A DNA stretch of 64,000 bases, taken from positions 62,001 to 126,000 of the forward strand of contig CAKZHP010000133.1 in the NCBI GenBank assembly GCA_936924635.1, given 5' to 3'. Positions 9,250 to 17,494 of the stretch are shown here, piece by piece. The stretch's first letter is position 1. Every line of letters begins with the position of its first letter. This DNA is from an uncultured Propionibacteriaceae bacterium (GTDB lineage Bacteria; Actinomycetota; Actinomycetes; Propionibacteriales; Propionibacteriaceae). Made by a program: the position numbers and the translations under genes. The notes under the pieces are model-generated. The model ran no database searches, was not told the origin of the DNA, and saw only the letters and a list, made by a program, of their open reading frames with translations.

Positions 9250-9255
9250 TAGGGT
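9250..9255 (+). promoter_or_regulatory. -10 box of leaderless uppS
   Basis: TAGGGT with a 6-base spacer (CTGCCC) lies directly before the GTG at 9262. No Shine-Dalgarno sequence is present, consistent with leaderless initiation. Confidence 0.6.
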
Positions 9256-9261
9256 CTGCCC

Positions 9262-10065
9262 GTGGCTCGCCCGGCTCAGCGCCCCCCGAAACGGGGGCCC
9301 ATCCCCCACCCGTCTGGCGCACGCCCGCCACAGATCCCGCGCGACCAGATCCCCCGGCACGTCGCCATCGTCATGGACGGCAACGGCCGTTGGGCCAAGC
9401 AGCGCGGGCTCAAGCGCACCGAGGGCCACGCCCGCGGCGAGGACGCCCTCTTCGACGTCATCGAGGGTGCCATCGAGATCGGCGTCCCCTACCTGTCGGC
9501 GTACGCCTTCTCTACCGAGAACTGGAAGCGGTCGCCCGACGAGGTCCGCTGGCTGATGGGGTTCAACCGCGACGTCATCCACCGCCGCCGCGACCAGCTC
9601 GACGCGATGGGCGTACGGATCCGGTGGGCCGGCCGCCGGCCGCGGCTGTGGGGCTCGGTGATCCGTGAGCTCGAGGAGGCCGAGGAGCAGTCGAAGGACA
9701 ACACCGTCCTCACCCTGCAGTTCTGCGTGAACTACGGCGGCCGGGCCGAGATCGTCGACGCCGTACGGCAGGTCGCCGAGCTCGCCAAGCAGGGCAAGCT
9801 CGACCCCAGCCGGATCACCGAGGACCGGTTCCGCCAGTTCCTCGACGAGCCCGAGATCCCCGACGTCGACCTGTTCGTGCGCTCCTCCGGAGAGCAGCGC
9901 ACCTCCAACTTCCTGCTCTGGCAGAGCGCGTACGCCGAGCTGGTGTTCCTGGACAGGCTCTGGCCCGACTTCGACCGCCGCGACCTGTGGCGGGCGGTCG
10001 AGCTGTACGTCGACCGCGACCGTCGCTTCGGGGGCGCGGTGCCGAACGAGGTGCCGCCGGTCTGA
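9262..10065 (+). CDS. uppS: Isoprenyl transferase (undecaprenyl diphosphate synthase family)
   Basis: A 267-residue cis-prenyltransferase, which condenses isopentenyl diphosphates to make the polyprenyl carrier for cell-wall and glycan synthesis. The catalytic Asp39 lies in HVAIVMDGNGRWAKQRG (33-49). The substrate-binding region SAYAFSTENWKR and the C-terminal RSSGEQRTSNFLLWQSAYAEL are intact. The 30-residue Pro/Arg-rich N-terminal extension is common in actinobacterial members. It may make the decaprenyl or a shorter product; the sequence alone does not settle this. Confidence 0.93.
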   Translation: MARPAQRPPKRGPIPHPSGARPPQIPRDQIPRHVAIVMDGNGRWAKQRGLKRTEGHARGEDALFDVIEGAIEIGVPYLSAYAFSTENWKRSPDEVRWLMGFNRDVIHRRRDQLDAMGVRIRWAGRRPRLWGSVIRELEEAEEQSKDNTVLTLQFCVNYGGRAEIVDAVRQVAELAKQGKLDPSRITEDRFRQFLDEPEIPDVDLFVRSSGEQRTSNFLLWQSAYAELVFLDRLWPDFDRRDLWRAVELYVDRDRRFGGAVPNEVPPV

Positions 10066-10124
10066 GGCCGGCGGGTCCGCCGCGACGTACGAAGCCCGCC
10101 AGACCACCTGTTCTCAGCCCGAGG

Positions 10125-11522
10125 TCAGCGCGCCTCCGCGTCCTGCAGCCAGCCCCCGTCCCCGATCCAGCGCAGCGCGGTCAGGGAGGGCATGAACAGG
10201 TACTCGCCCCCGGCCATGCGGTTGAAGGTGGTGACGTGGTGCAGCCTCCGGCGGGTCGGCTCCTCCGGGATGGTGAACGTGTCGCTCACGTCGCCCTCGT
10301 GAAGGCCGACGATCGGGTCCCCCTCCGGGCCCAGGTCGACGAAGTTGCCCCCGTTGATCCACTCCTGCTGCATGAACTCGATCGTGTCGAAGGCCCGCCC
10401 GCTGATGAAGATGAAGTACAGGCCCCGGTCTTCCGCGGCGTCGTCGTCGGCCGTCAGGTCGGGTGACCACTTCGGCCCGTACGTCGACGACCGGCGGATG
10501 ATGCGGTGGATGTTGACGTCGGTCAGGATGCTGAGGTCGCTCTCGCGGGGGTTCAGGCGGCGCATGTGGCTCGAGTGAGGGCACATGAGGCCGTCGACGT
10601 CCTCGGTGAAGTCGAAGTCGTTGTTGCGGTCGGGATCGGCACCCAGCGCCTCGTCGTCGTGCTCGGGCGACAGCACCAGCGGAGCACCGCTGCGCCAGCG
10701 CCCGAACATCTTGGCCGCCAGGAGGTGCTGCGCATCGGCGTCGTCGGCCTGAGACCTGAGGTAGTCGTTGAAGGCGCCGACCCTGCTGACGAACTTGCGC
10801 AGCACGACGTACGAGCCGTTGTTGCCCAGCTCGGGCGGCTGCGGGCTCGCCAGCGGCTGGCCCGTCTCGCTCGCCTTGCCGAGGATGAACTCTCCTGCCG
10901 CGACGGAGCGTTCCTGCCCCGGCCGAGGCTCCACCCCGCTCCCGGCCACGGTCGGCTGCGAGATGGAGTCGCGGAAGCCGAACGGGTTCTTGGCCTCCTC
11001 GTCGGCGCCGAACTCCTGGGTGGCGACAAGCGTCACCCCGCTGCTCGCGGCGAGCTCGCCCATCGCCAGGTCCCTCGCCCGGTCCAGCGCCTCGCCGTCG
11101 GTGGCATAGATCGTGAGCGCGATGTGGCAGGTGCCCGGGGCGAACGCCTCGTCCCAGTGCTCCGAGGCGTTCTCGCCGTAGTCGTGCAGCTGTTCGGCAC
11201 GCGCCGCCATGCCCTGCTGGAACGGAAGGGGGAACGACGAGAGCGAGTCCTCCGGCAGCCCCAGGGCTCGCAGGCCCTGGTGGCTGATCGCGACCCCGGT
11301 CCACGCGTCGCGGTCCTCGAACCAGTCGTCGGCTGCGGGGATGTGCTCGGCGAGCCTGGCGACCAGGTCGCGGCCACCGGCCGCCTCGTCAACGTGGATC
11401 ATCGCGTGCAGACCCACGTACGGCTCCGGCCGGGACCGCAGGATCAGCGCCTGGATGTCGTCGAGGTCCAGCTCGACCCTCTCGCGACGGAACCGGCTGC
11501 GTACGTCTCTCAGCAGCGACAT
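10125..11522 (-). CDS. DyP-type heme peroxidase, long form
   Basis: A 465-residue dye-decolorizing peroxidase homologue. The heme-pocket motif appears as GFRDSISQP (about 202-210), where classical DyPs have GxxDG, so the Gly after the catalytic Asp is replaced by Ser. The proximal region with NIHRIIRR (about 335-342) and the closing GGEYLFMPSL motif are present. Length and the absence of a Tat signal fit the cytoplasmic long DyP group. Only 2 bases separate its ATG from the stop of the preceding gene, so it ends a three-gene operon of heme-peroxidase relatives. Confidence 0.82.
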   Translation of the reverse strand: MSLLRDVRSRFRRERVELDLDDIQALILRSRPEPYVGLHAMIHVDEAAGGRDLVARLAEHIPAADDWFEDRDAWTGVAISHQGLRALGLPEDSLSSFPLPFQQGMAARAEQLHDYGENASEHWDEAFAPGTCHIALTIYATDGEALDRARDLAMGELAASSGVTLVATQEFGADEEAKNPFGFRDSISQPTVAGSGVEPRPGQERSVAAGEFILGKASETGQPLASPQPPELGNNGSYVVLRKFVSRVGAFNDYLRSQADDADAQHLLAAKMFGRWRSGAPLVLSPEHDDEALGADPDRNNDFDFTEDVDGLMCPHSSHMRRLNPRESDLSILTDVNIHRIIRRSSTYGPKWSPDLTADDDAAEDRGLYFIFISGRAFDTIEFMQQEWINGGNFVDLGPEGDPIVGLHEGDVSDTFTIPEEPTRRRLHHVTTFNRMAGGEYLFMPSLTALRWIGDGGWLQDAEAR

Positions 11523-11524
11523 CG

Positions 11525-12220
11525 TCAGTAGTCCACCGCTTCGGGCGTGGAGATCGCCCCCGTGAGCTTCTTCAGCGCCGCGGCAGTCCGCTCGTCCAGG
11601 TCTGTCCGGCCGTTCATGTCATCGAGGAAGGCGTCGAGCGCGTGCTCCGTCCGCTGCAGCCGGCGCTCGTCGACGACGGTGACCTGGGGGTTGGCGACGA
11701 ACCACGCCGCGGCGGTGATCTGGTGCTCCGCGATGAAGTCCTTGACCCCCGGGTCGGCGATGCCGGGCCAGCCCACGACGTTCTGGAAGAGCAGGTCCAT
11801 GAGCCCAGGGATCTTCGTGGCGAAGTCGGAGATGTAGCTGTCCCAGTCGCCGTCGTACGTGGTCGCGAACAGGATGCGCCGGTCGTCGTCGAGGAACACG
11901 AACCGCATGTCGTGCAGGGTGGAGACCCGCTGTGCCCCGTCCATGTTGCCCCTGGTCAGGTCGAACATGCGTCGCAGCCGCGCCGCACCTCCGGGCACCA
12001 GGTCGGCGATGACGGTGAGCTCCGAGACCTTGCCCGACCGCATCCCGACGCGCCCGGCCGTGTCCGCCGAGCCCTTGAGGTCGGGGTTGTGCTTGCGGAC
12101 GATCGCCTCGAGCGCCACCTGCGCCAGCGGCGGGGCGTCGGCGGCGACCTCCGAGACGACCCGCTTGATCTCGTCGAACCTGCTCTCGTCCTCCAGACGA
12201 GGATCCTTCTCCGGTGACAT
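11525..12220 (-). CDS. DyP-associated protein of unassigned function
   Basis: A 231-residue soluble protein. The ATG at 12220 is chosen because CTCAGGAGAGTC gives a strong RBS; the upstream extension to 12532 is shadow sequence. The core FVFLDDDRRILFATTYDGDWDSYISDFATKIP resembles ferredoxin-like (DyP/EthD-type) modules that accompany some heme peroxidases and catalases, but no heme-ligand motif is obvious. It lies 40 bases downstream of the catalase-like gene and 2 bases upstream of the DyP gene. It may be a structural or electron-transfer partner, but that is inferred from context only. Confidence 0.6.
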   Translation of the reverse strand: MSPEKDPRLEDESRFDEIKRVVSEVAADAPPLAQVALEAIVRKHNPDLKGSADTAGRVGMRSGKVSELTVIADLVPGGAARLRRMFDLTRGNMDGAQRVSTLHDMRFVFLDDDRRILFATTYDGDWDSYISDFATKIPGLMDLLFQNVVGWPGIADPGVKDFIAEHQITAAAWFVANPQVTVVDERRLQRTEHALDAFLDDMNGRTDLDERTAAALKKLTGAISTPEAVDY

Positions 12221-12260
12221 GACTCTCCTGAGCTCGGTTGGATGGGAGGGATGGGCGGTG

Positions 12261-13349
12261 TCAGTCAGGGATCTGCCCGAGGCTGTCGGGCTCGAGGCGC
12301 TCCACGTCGTTGCGCGAGTGCCGGTACGCGGTGGACCGCTCGTAGGCCGGCTTGCGCACCCGCATGATCGAGCCGAGCGGCTGGTGCTCGACGACGCCGT
12401 TCCAGGGGTTGAACGAGAGCACGTCGTCACCGTAGCGCTGCCGGGCCGGGGCGAAGCTGTCCTGGGGCTGGATGGTGAGCGTCGCCACCGCCCGGAAGGG
12501 TGAGACGGCCTCGTCCCACAGCACGGCGGCATCCTCCACCGGCATCGACTCGAGGTCGGTGCACAGCTGCACGCGGAGCTCGTACTCCGCCCCCTGGCCC
12601 CTGAAGAACTCGCTGGCCGCGTCTCGCAGGGTGGAGAACTCGTCGACGTCGACCGGCTGGCCCGTCAGCGCCCTGACGTTCTCCGACCTGGGCGCGAGCG
12701 ACACCTTGGCGATGTGGTCGCCGTAGCGGACGGCCGCCTGCGTGAAGTACGTCTCCCCCAGCGGGTTGTTGTTGTCGCGACCGAGGCCGTCGAGAGTGGC
12801 GTTGGAGGAACCTGTCACCTTCTCCACCAGGTCCTCGGAGGCGCGCGCCCCGGCCGCCACCAGCTTGCGCACGAGCTCGGGGGCCTCCCCGCTCCTCTCC
12901 AGCGGGCCCAGCATCTGCCGGTACTTCCCGATCGTGCCGAAGGCCAGGGTCGGGAAGTTGACCATCAGGAAGTCCTGGTTGTGCCCACCCAGCTCGGGGA
13001 GCAGACGCTCACCGTCCACGCCGATGATCTTGATGGCGAAGCCCCGCGCCGCCGGGACCGTGTCGGAGCGGATGTCGCCGGCCGCCGAGGAGAGCCTGGC
13101 GACGACCTCGTACGTCGCCGGTCTGGCGAAGATGCCCTGGGCGAGCTCCGCCGGCAGTCCGTCGTGCACCGTCAGGCTCGCCTTCACGACGGCGTTGCTC
13201 TTGGCGTGGGCGTCGCGGTGCGCATGACGATGCCGCTCGGCGTTCTCGCTCTGCGTCTGTGCCATCTGGTCGAGGATCTCGCGTGTGAGCTCCTCCTCAC
13301 GGTCGGCCGCCTTCTCCACCGACGGGTCAAACCTCACTGGCTCTGTCAT
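12261..13349 (-). CDS. Catalase-like heme protein
   Basis: A 362-residue protein of the catalase-like superfamily (y4iL-type). It is much shorter than typical catalases and lacks their RLFSYxDT heme-ligand motif. Conserved catalase-core traits are RGFAIKIIGVDGERLL (about 99-114) and DFLMVNFPTLAFGTI (about 121-135); MRVRKPAYERSTAYRHSRN near the C-terminus may provide the proximal side. ATG 13349 is preferred over two upstream ATGs because a TAGCAT box lies 7 bases upstream (leaderless). It is the first gene of a peroxidase operon, probably for peroxide handling or oxidation of an unknown organic substrate. Confidence 0.75.
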   Translation of the reverse strand: MTEPVRFDPSVEKAADREEELTREILDQMAQTQSENAERHRHAHRDAHAKSNAVVKASLTVHDGLPAELAQGIFARPATYEVVARLSSAAGDIRSDTVPAARGFAIKIIGVDGERLLPELGGHNQDFLMVNFPTLAFGTIGKYRQMLGPLERSGEAPELVRKLVAAGARASEDLVEKVTGSSNATLDGLGRDNNNPLGETYFTQAAVRYGDHIAKVSLAPRSENVRALTGQPVDVDEFSTLRDAASEFFRGQGAEYELRVQLCTDLESMPVEDAAVLWDEAVSPFRAVATLTIQPQDSFAPARQRYGDDVLSFNPWNGVVEHQPLGSIMRVRKPAYERSTAYRHSRNDVERLEPDSLGQIPD

Positions 13350-13356
13350 GGGCACC

Positions 13357-13362
13357 ATGCTA
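13357..13362 (-). promoter_or_regulatory. -10 box of leaderless catalase-like/DyP operon
   Basis: TAGCAT sits 7 bases before ATG 13349. The two alternative upstream ATGs overlap or precede this box, which favours 13349. Confidence 0.5.
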
Positions 13363-13537
13363 CGACGCCGCATCCCCCCGCACTGCCCGCGTCACCCAGA
13401 TGGACGAGGGGTGGCGGGGGGACGCCGCCGGGCCCTTCTCATGGCCCTCTCACCCGCCGGAGGCCCTGCCGGGCGGACCGGCGCCGGACGGGTGGGCGCT
13501 CGCCCCTGACGAGCTCTGACGCTGCAACGCTAGGCCC

Positions 13538-14533
13538 GTGATGCAGAACGAGATCGGCGCGTACGGGACCTGGCCGGCGTTCCTCGGGATCCGCGACGTG
13601 GTGTCGGGCGACCCTCTCACGACGACGGTGGGTGCGGCGCTGGGGGTTCCCGAGCCCGTACGCGACCCGAAGGTGACCGTGGTCTCGTCGGCCGCGCGCC
13701 GCGGGGTGACCACCTCCCGGCTGTCCTGGTCGGTGGGGTTCGGCCCCGAGCTCCACGCGTGGCTGCTGCATCCCACGGGGCTGAACCCGTCGACCCTGCC
13801 GGGGGTGCTGGCGCTGCACTCGCACGCGGGGATCAAGTCGATCGGTGCTGCGCGGATGGTCGCTGCGGAGACGGCCGGCGGAGCGTACCGGGACCGGGCC
13901 GAGGGCGGCGAGGCGTTCGCCGACCGCCTGGCCGAGTCGGGCGTCGCCGTGCTGGCTCCCGACGCGTTCTCGTTCGGGTCCCGGCGCTTCCGGCTCGACC
14001 CGGTGCCCGACGCGCTCGCTGGCACCGCCGATCTGCTGCGGCGCGCGGGGGTGCCGGAGCCCCAGTGGTACGACCAGCTCGCAGCCGTGCACGAGCACCA
14101 GGTGGCCAAGCTCGCCGGGGTCCTCGGCACCTCGTACGCCGGGATGGTCGCCCACGACGACCTCTCGGCGCTGGCGGTGCTGCGCGGGCTGTGCAACGGC
14201 CACGTCGGCGTCACGGGGTTCTCGGGCGGCGGCACCCGCGCGCTCACGCTCTCGGCGCTGTCGGCGGTCGACCGGGTGGCGGTGGTCGCGACCATGGCGA
14301 CGTTCGGCTCGATGGTCCCCGACCACGTCGGCACGCACTCGTGGCTGCTCCACACCCCCGGTCTCGCCCAGACGCTCGATCTCCCCGACCTCGCCGCGGG
14401 GCGGCGGACGCACCGGCTGCAGGTCGTGTACTGCGAGCACGACGACCTGTTCCCGGTGACGGGCATGCGGGCGGCCGACGCCCGGCTGCGGGAGCTGTTC
14501 GCCGAGCGACCCGGCACGTACGAGGGGGTCTAG
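13538..14533 (+). CDS. Alpha/beta hydrolase (dienelactone-hydrolase type), truncated by an in-frame TAG
   Basis: The 331-residue product has the nucleophile elbow GFSGGG (about 228-233) and an acid-bearing strand VVYCEHDDLFP. It ends at TAG 14531-14533 just before the expected catalytic His. The same frame continues for 22 further codons to TGA at 14602, reading VPTGHEFGPRTQDVVIDFL, a typical alpha/beta-hydrolase tail carrying that His. As read, the enzyme lacks its triad His. This could be a recent nonsense mutation, a sequence error or readthrough. GTG 13538 or ATG 13541 may be the start. It stands alone. Confidence 0.75.
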   Translation: MMQNEIGAYGTWPAFLGIRDVVSGDPLTTTVGAALGVPEPVRDPKVTVVSSAARRGVTTSRLSWSVGFGPELHAWLLHPTGLNPSTLPGVLALHSHAGIKSIGAARMVAAETAGGAYRDRAEGGEAFADRLAESGVAVLAPDAFSFGSRRFRLDPVPDALAGTADLLRRAGVPEPQWYDQLAAVHEHQVAKLAGVLGTSYAGMVAHDDLSALAVLRGLCNGHVGVTGFSGGGTRALTLSALSAVDRVAVVATMATFGSMVPDHVGTHSWLLHTPGLAQTLDLPDLAAGRRTHRLQVVYCEHDDLFPVTGMRAADARLRELFAERPGTYEGV

Positions 14534-14613
14534 GTGCCCACCGGTCACGAGTTCGGGCCGCGGACACAGGACGTGGTCATCGACTTCCTCACCAGACCCT
14601 GACGGGCCGGGTC

Positions 14614-15000
14614 TCAGGCGGCGGGCGTCTCCCCCGCCAGCACCTGCTGCAGCATCGGCACGTCGCAGTTGCCGCCGGAGTGGATGATGGCTGCCCGGCC
14701 CGTACGGGAGTCGTTGAGCAACCCCGCCAGTGCCAGGGACCCGGCAGGCTCGGCGACGAGGCGGGGGACGACGATCACGACCCTCTTGCCGTGCACCCGG
14801 CCGGCGTACGCGAGGCTGTGTCCGTAGTTGCCGCGGGTCCCCGACACCACGCCTGGGACCTCGGGCCGCTCGCGCGCCAGCCGGTCGAGGTACACCAGCC
14901 CGCCACGTACCTTGAACGCCCCGGTAGGGGTGGCATTCTCATGCTTGACGACCACCTCACGCCCGGCGGCGGCGAGCTGTTCTGAGGTGAACAAAGGCAT
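14614..15000 (-). pseudogene. Threonine dehydratase-like remnant (N-terminal truncation and internal deletion)
   Basis: A 128-codon open frame joins two pieces of a fold-type II PLP enzyme. The first half (GREVVVKHENATPTGAFKVRGGL, with the PLP Lys, then SGTRGNYGHSLAYAGR) is the N-terminal core. The second (VAEPAGSLALAGLLN, then AAIIHSGGNCD) is the C-terminal end of the catalytic domain. About 150-180 residues that normally lie between them are absent, including the glycine-rich phosphate loop. Roughly 30 N-terminal residues are also missing. No active enzyme is expected. Confidence 0.78.
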
Positions 15001-15065
15001 GGGGGCAGTCAACCACGCGGGCGATGGCCTTCTGACAGCAGCCGGCACGACCGCGACCCCGTGGG

Positions 15066-16325
15066 TCAGTCCCCGCCGGTCCTCTGCGCGACGTAACGAA
15101 ACAGCCCCTCGTAGGAGTCGGGCTCGTTCAGGCAGGCGCCCCACATCTGCATGTCGAAGTCCGAGATCTTCGCGCCCATGACAGCGACGTTGCGGATGGA
15201 CCCCGGGAACCGGGTGTCGAACCACTCCTCGTCTCGCAGCACGCCCATCGCCTCCCTGGCCGTCTCGAGCTGCAGGGATGGCCAGTGCAATTGGTCGTCG
15301 GGGCCACCCTGGTCACGATGGGCCCGCATCTCGGTCCAGATCCGCTCCAGCGGCTCTGCTGCCGGGGTGGGGGTGGTCGCGGTGCTGCGGTCCCACTCCT
15401 CGGGAGACCACCGCAGGTGCAGGTCCCAGTCGAACGAGGCGCCCTTCTTGGGCTTCGGCGAGCCGTGCTGCGCGAGGTTCGCCTCGTGCCCGGCACGGGT
15501 GCTCACTGCGGCGACGATGCTCGTCCCGTGTGCGTCTGAGAACAACCCCAGGCCCAGTACGTCCGCCGGGTCCAGGTCGGCCGTGAGGGCCTCGAACACC
15601 TGCCGGAGAGCCTGCGACAGCGGCTCGACCCGGGAGTCGAGGAACTCGCCCGTCTCGGGGCTCGGGCGCGGAAGGGCCGGCACGACGGGCGGCAGCATCT
15701 CAGACCCGCGGCACCTCTCCTGGTAGAGGTGGCTCGACAAGCCGTCCAGCACCTCGGGGGTCTCGTCGTTCATCAGACGCGCCCACCGGTACATGTCGTC
15801 GTGCACCTCGAGACCCACCTCGACCCCCATCACCTCGAAGTTCCGGAGCGAGCCCGGAAAGCGGGCGTACCACCCGTCGTCCTGCAGGTAGCCCATCGCG
15901 ATGGTGAGGGCCTCGAACGGCAGGGAGGGCCAGTACCTCTGGTCGCGAGGACCGACTTGCTCCCGGAGGCCCCGCATCTCGGCCCACATCGCCTCCAGGG
16001 CGTGAGCCTCGGGGATCGGGTCCACGGCGGTACTGCGGTCCCACTCGTGCGGGGACCAGCGGAGGTAGATCTCCCAGCTGAACAAGGGGTCGACGGCGTC
16101 CGCGTACTCCGGCGCGGCGTACTTCGCGAGGCTTGCCTCGTGCCCGGCCCGCGTGTACACCGCCGCGGTGATGCTGCTCGCCTCCATGTCGGAGTACAGC
16201 CCCAGCCCCAGGACCTCCGCAGGTTCGAGGCCTGCCGTCATCGCCTCGAATGCCTGCTGGATCGCCTTCGAGAGCATCTCCGGGCGCGAGTTGAAGAACT
16301 CACCGGTCGCCTTGCTGACCGGCAT
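15066..16325 (-). CDS. Tandem DUF4303-domain protein
   Basis: A 419-residue soluble protein made of two copies of a DUF4303-like domain, about 1-205 and 215-419. Matching landmarks in each half include EVLGLGLYSD/DVLGLGLFSD, TRAGHEASLA/TRAGHEANLA, LRWSPHEWDRST/LRWSPEEWDRST and RFPGSLRNFEVMG/RFPGSIRNVAVMG. The function of the family is unknown. ATG 16325 overlaps the TGA of the upstream oxidoreductase (TGATG), indicating translational coupling, although an in-frame ATG at 16352 is also available. Its place as the last gene of a sugar-acid operon is unusual for this family. Confidence 0.7.
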   Translation of the reverse strand: MPVSKATGEFFNSRPEMLSKAIQQAFEAMTAGLEPAEVLGLGLYSDMEASSITAAVYTRAGHEASLAKYAAPEYADAVDPLFSWEIYLRWSPHEWDRSTAVDPIPEAHALEAMWAEMRGLREQVGPRDQRYWPSLPFEALTIAMGYLQDDGWYARFPGSLRNFEVMGVEVGLEVHDDMYRWARLMNDETPEVLDGLSSHLYQERCRGSEMLPPVVPALPRPSPETGEFLDSRVEPLSQALRQVFEALTADLDPADVLGLGLFSDAHGTSIVAAVSTRAGHEANLAQHGSPKPKKGASFDWDLHLRWSPEEWDRSTATTPTPAAEPLERIWTEMRAHRDQGGPDDQLHWPSLQLETAREAMGVLRDEEWFDTRFPGSIRNVAVMGAKISDFDMQMWGACLNEPDSYEGLFRYVAQRTGGD

Positions 16326-17494
16326 CAGCTCGACTGTGGCCCAGGGGCCCACGTTGCCCGCGCCGCCTCACGTGCCCAGGGAGCGCCCGCCTCGAGATAG
16401 CCCACGCCCTGGTCGAGGGAGGTCCGCTGCCAGTGCTCGACCATCTCCACGTGCGGGTACGCGAGGTCGTCGGCCCCCACCCAGGTGATGTGCGCCTCGT
16501 CGATCTGCACCGGCTCCGGCGCGACCTGGGTCGCCTCCAGCACGCCCATGAAGCCGCCGGTCTGGCGCAGCGGCACCAACAGCTCCGCGGCGCCGTCCCG
16601 GGCGTCGAGCAGGTTCTCCAGCAGGTCCGTACGCTCCGTGGTCTCCGACACCTCGTCGTCACCGATGGTCGCGGTGATCTCGTCGGTCGTGTACGCGAGC
16701 GTGACGCTGCCCTTCGCGCCCACCAGCGTGATGGTCGGGTCCGCCTGCGTCTCCGCCGTGAGCACCAGGCTGGCGTCGACCGGCACGCCGTCGGTGCGGT
16801 TGACCCGGACCCACGAGGTGTCGTCGGCCTCGATCGGGTGCGCGTGGTAGAGCTCGGTCTCGATCGAGGCCACCTGCCCGATGTCGGTGAGCCCGACCAG
16901 GGCGAACGCCGTCGCGAAGGAGTGGGCCAGCGGGTTGGTGCACACGCCGTCGGCGACCCGTACGCCGTTCATCGACCGCTTCCCCGCCCAGGGAGAACGC
17001 TGGTAGTACGCCCGGTTGCGCTGCCACGTGCCCAGCACCTGCACGCTCGTGAGGTCACCGATCTGAGCGCCGAGCTCCCGCACCCTCGGCACCGCCGCCG
17101 ACCCCAGGCTCTGGAACCCGATCTGCACCAGCCGGCCGGAGGACTCAGCGAGCTCACAGAGGCGCTCGAAGTCAGCCATCGAGGCCACCGGCGGCTTCTC
17201 CAGCATCACGTCGGCCCCCGCGGCGATGGCCTCCGCGGCCAGCGCGTAGTGGGTGCCGATCGGCGTCGCGATGCTCACCACGTCGACCTCGTGCCGGGCG
17301 AGCAGGTCGGTGAGGCTCTCGTACGCGGGCACCTGCCGCCCCTCGGCCGGTCCGCCGGGATCGACGGTGGCGACCAGCTCGACACGGCCCATCTCCGCGA
17401 GCCGGTCGATCCGCCCCAGATGCACGTAGCCGAAGCCCCGCACACCGACCTGTGCCACCCGCACCACGCTCACATCACTGCTCCGATCCGCCAC
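16325..17494 (-). CDS. Gfo/Idh/MocA-family oxidoreductase
   Basis: A 389-residue NAD(P)-dependent oxidoreductase of the sugar/inositol dehydrogenase superfamily. The N-terminal Rossmann domain contains VGVRGFGYVHLGRI (the usual GxGxxG is altered to GVRGFG) and the family EKP motif at VMLEKPPVAS (about 95-104). The C-terminal beta-sheet domain follows. It overlaps the end of the altronate-dehydratase-like gene by 25 bp and is coupled to the DUF4303 gene. It probably oxidises a sugar or sugar acid handled by the neighbouring dehydratase; substrate unknown. Confidence 0.85.
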   Translation of the reverse strand: MADRSSDVSVVRVAQVGVRGFGYVHLGRIDRLAEMGRVELVATVDPGGPAEGRQVPAYESLTDLLARHEVDVVSIATPIGTHYALAAEAIAAGADVMLEKPPVASMADFERLCELAESSGRLVQIGFQSLGSAAVPRVRELGAQIGDLTSVQVLGTWQRNRAYYQRSPWAGKRSMNGVRVADGVCTNPLAHSFATAFALVGLTDIGQVASIETELYHAHPIEADDTSWVRVNRTDGVPVDASLVLTAETQADPTITLVGAKGSVTLAYTTDEITATIGDDEVSETTERTDLLENLLDARDGAAELLVPLRQTGGFMGVLEATQVAPEPVQIDEAHITWVGADDLAYPHVEMVEHWQRTSLDQGVGYLEAGAPWAREAARATWAPGPQSS

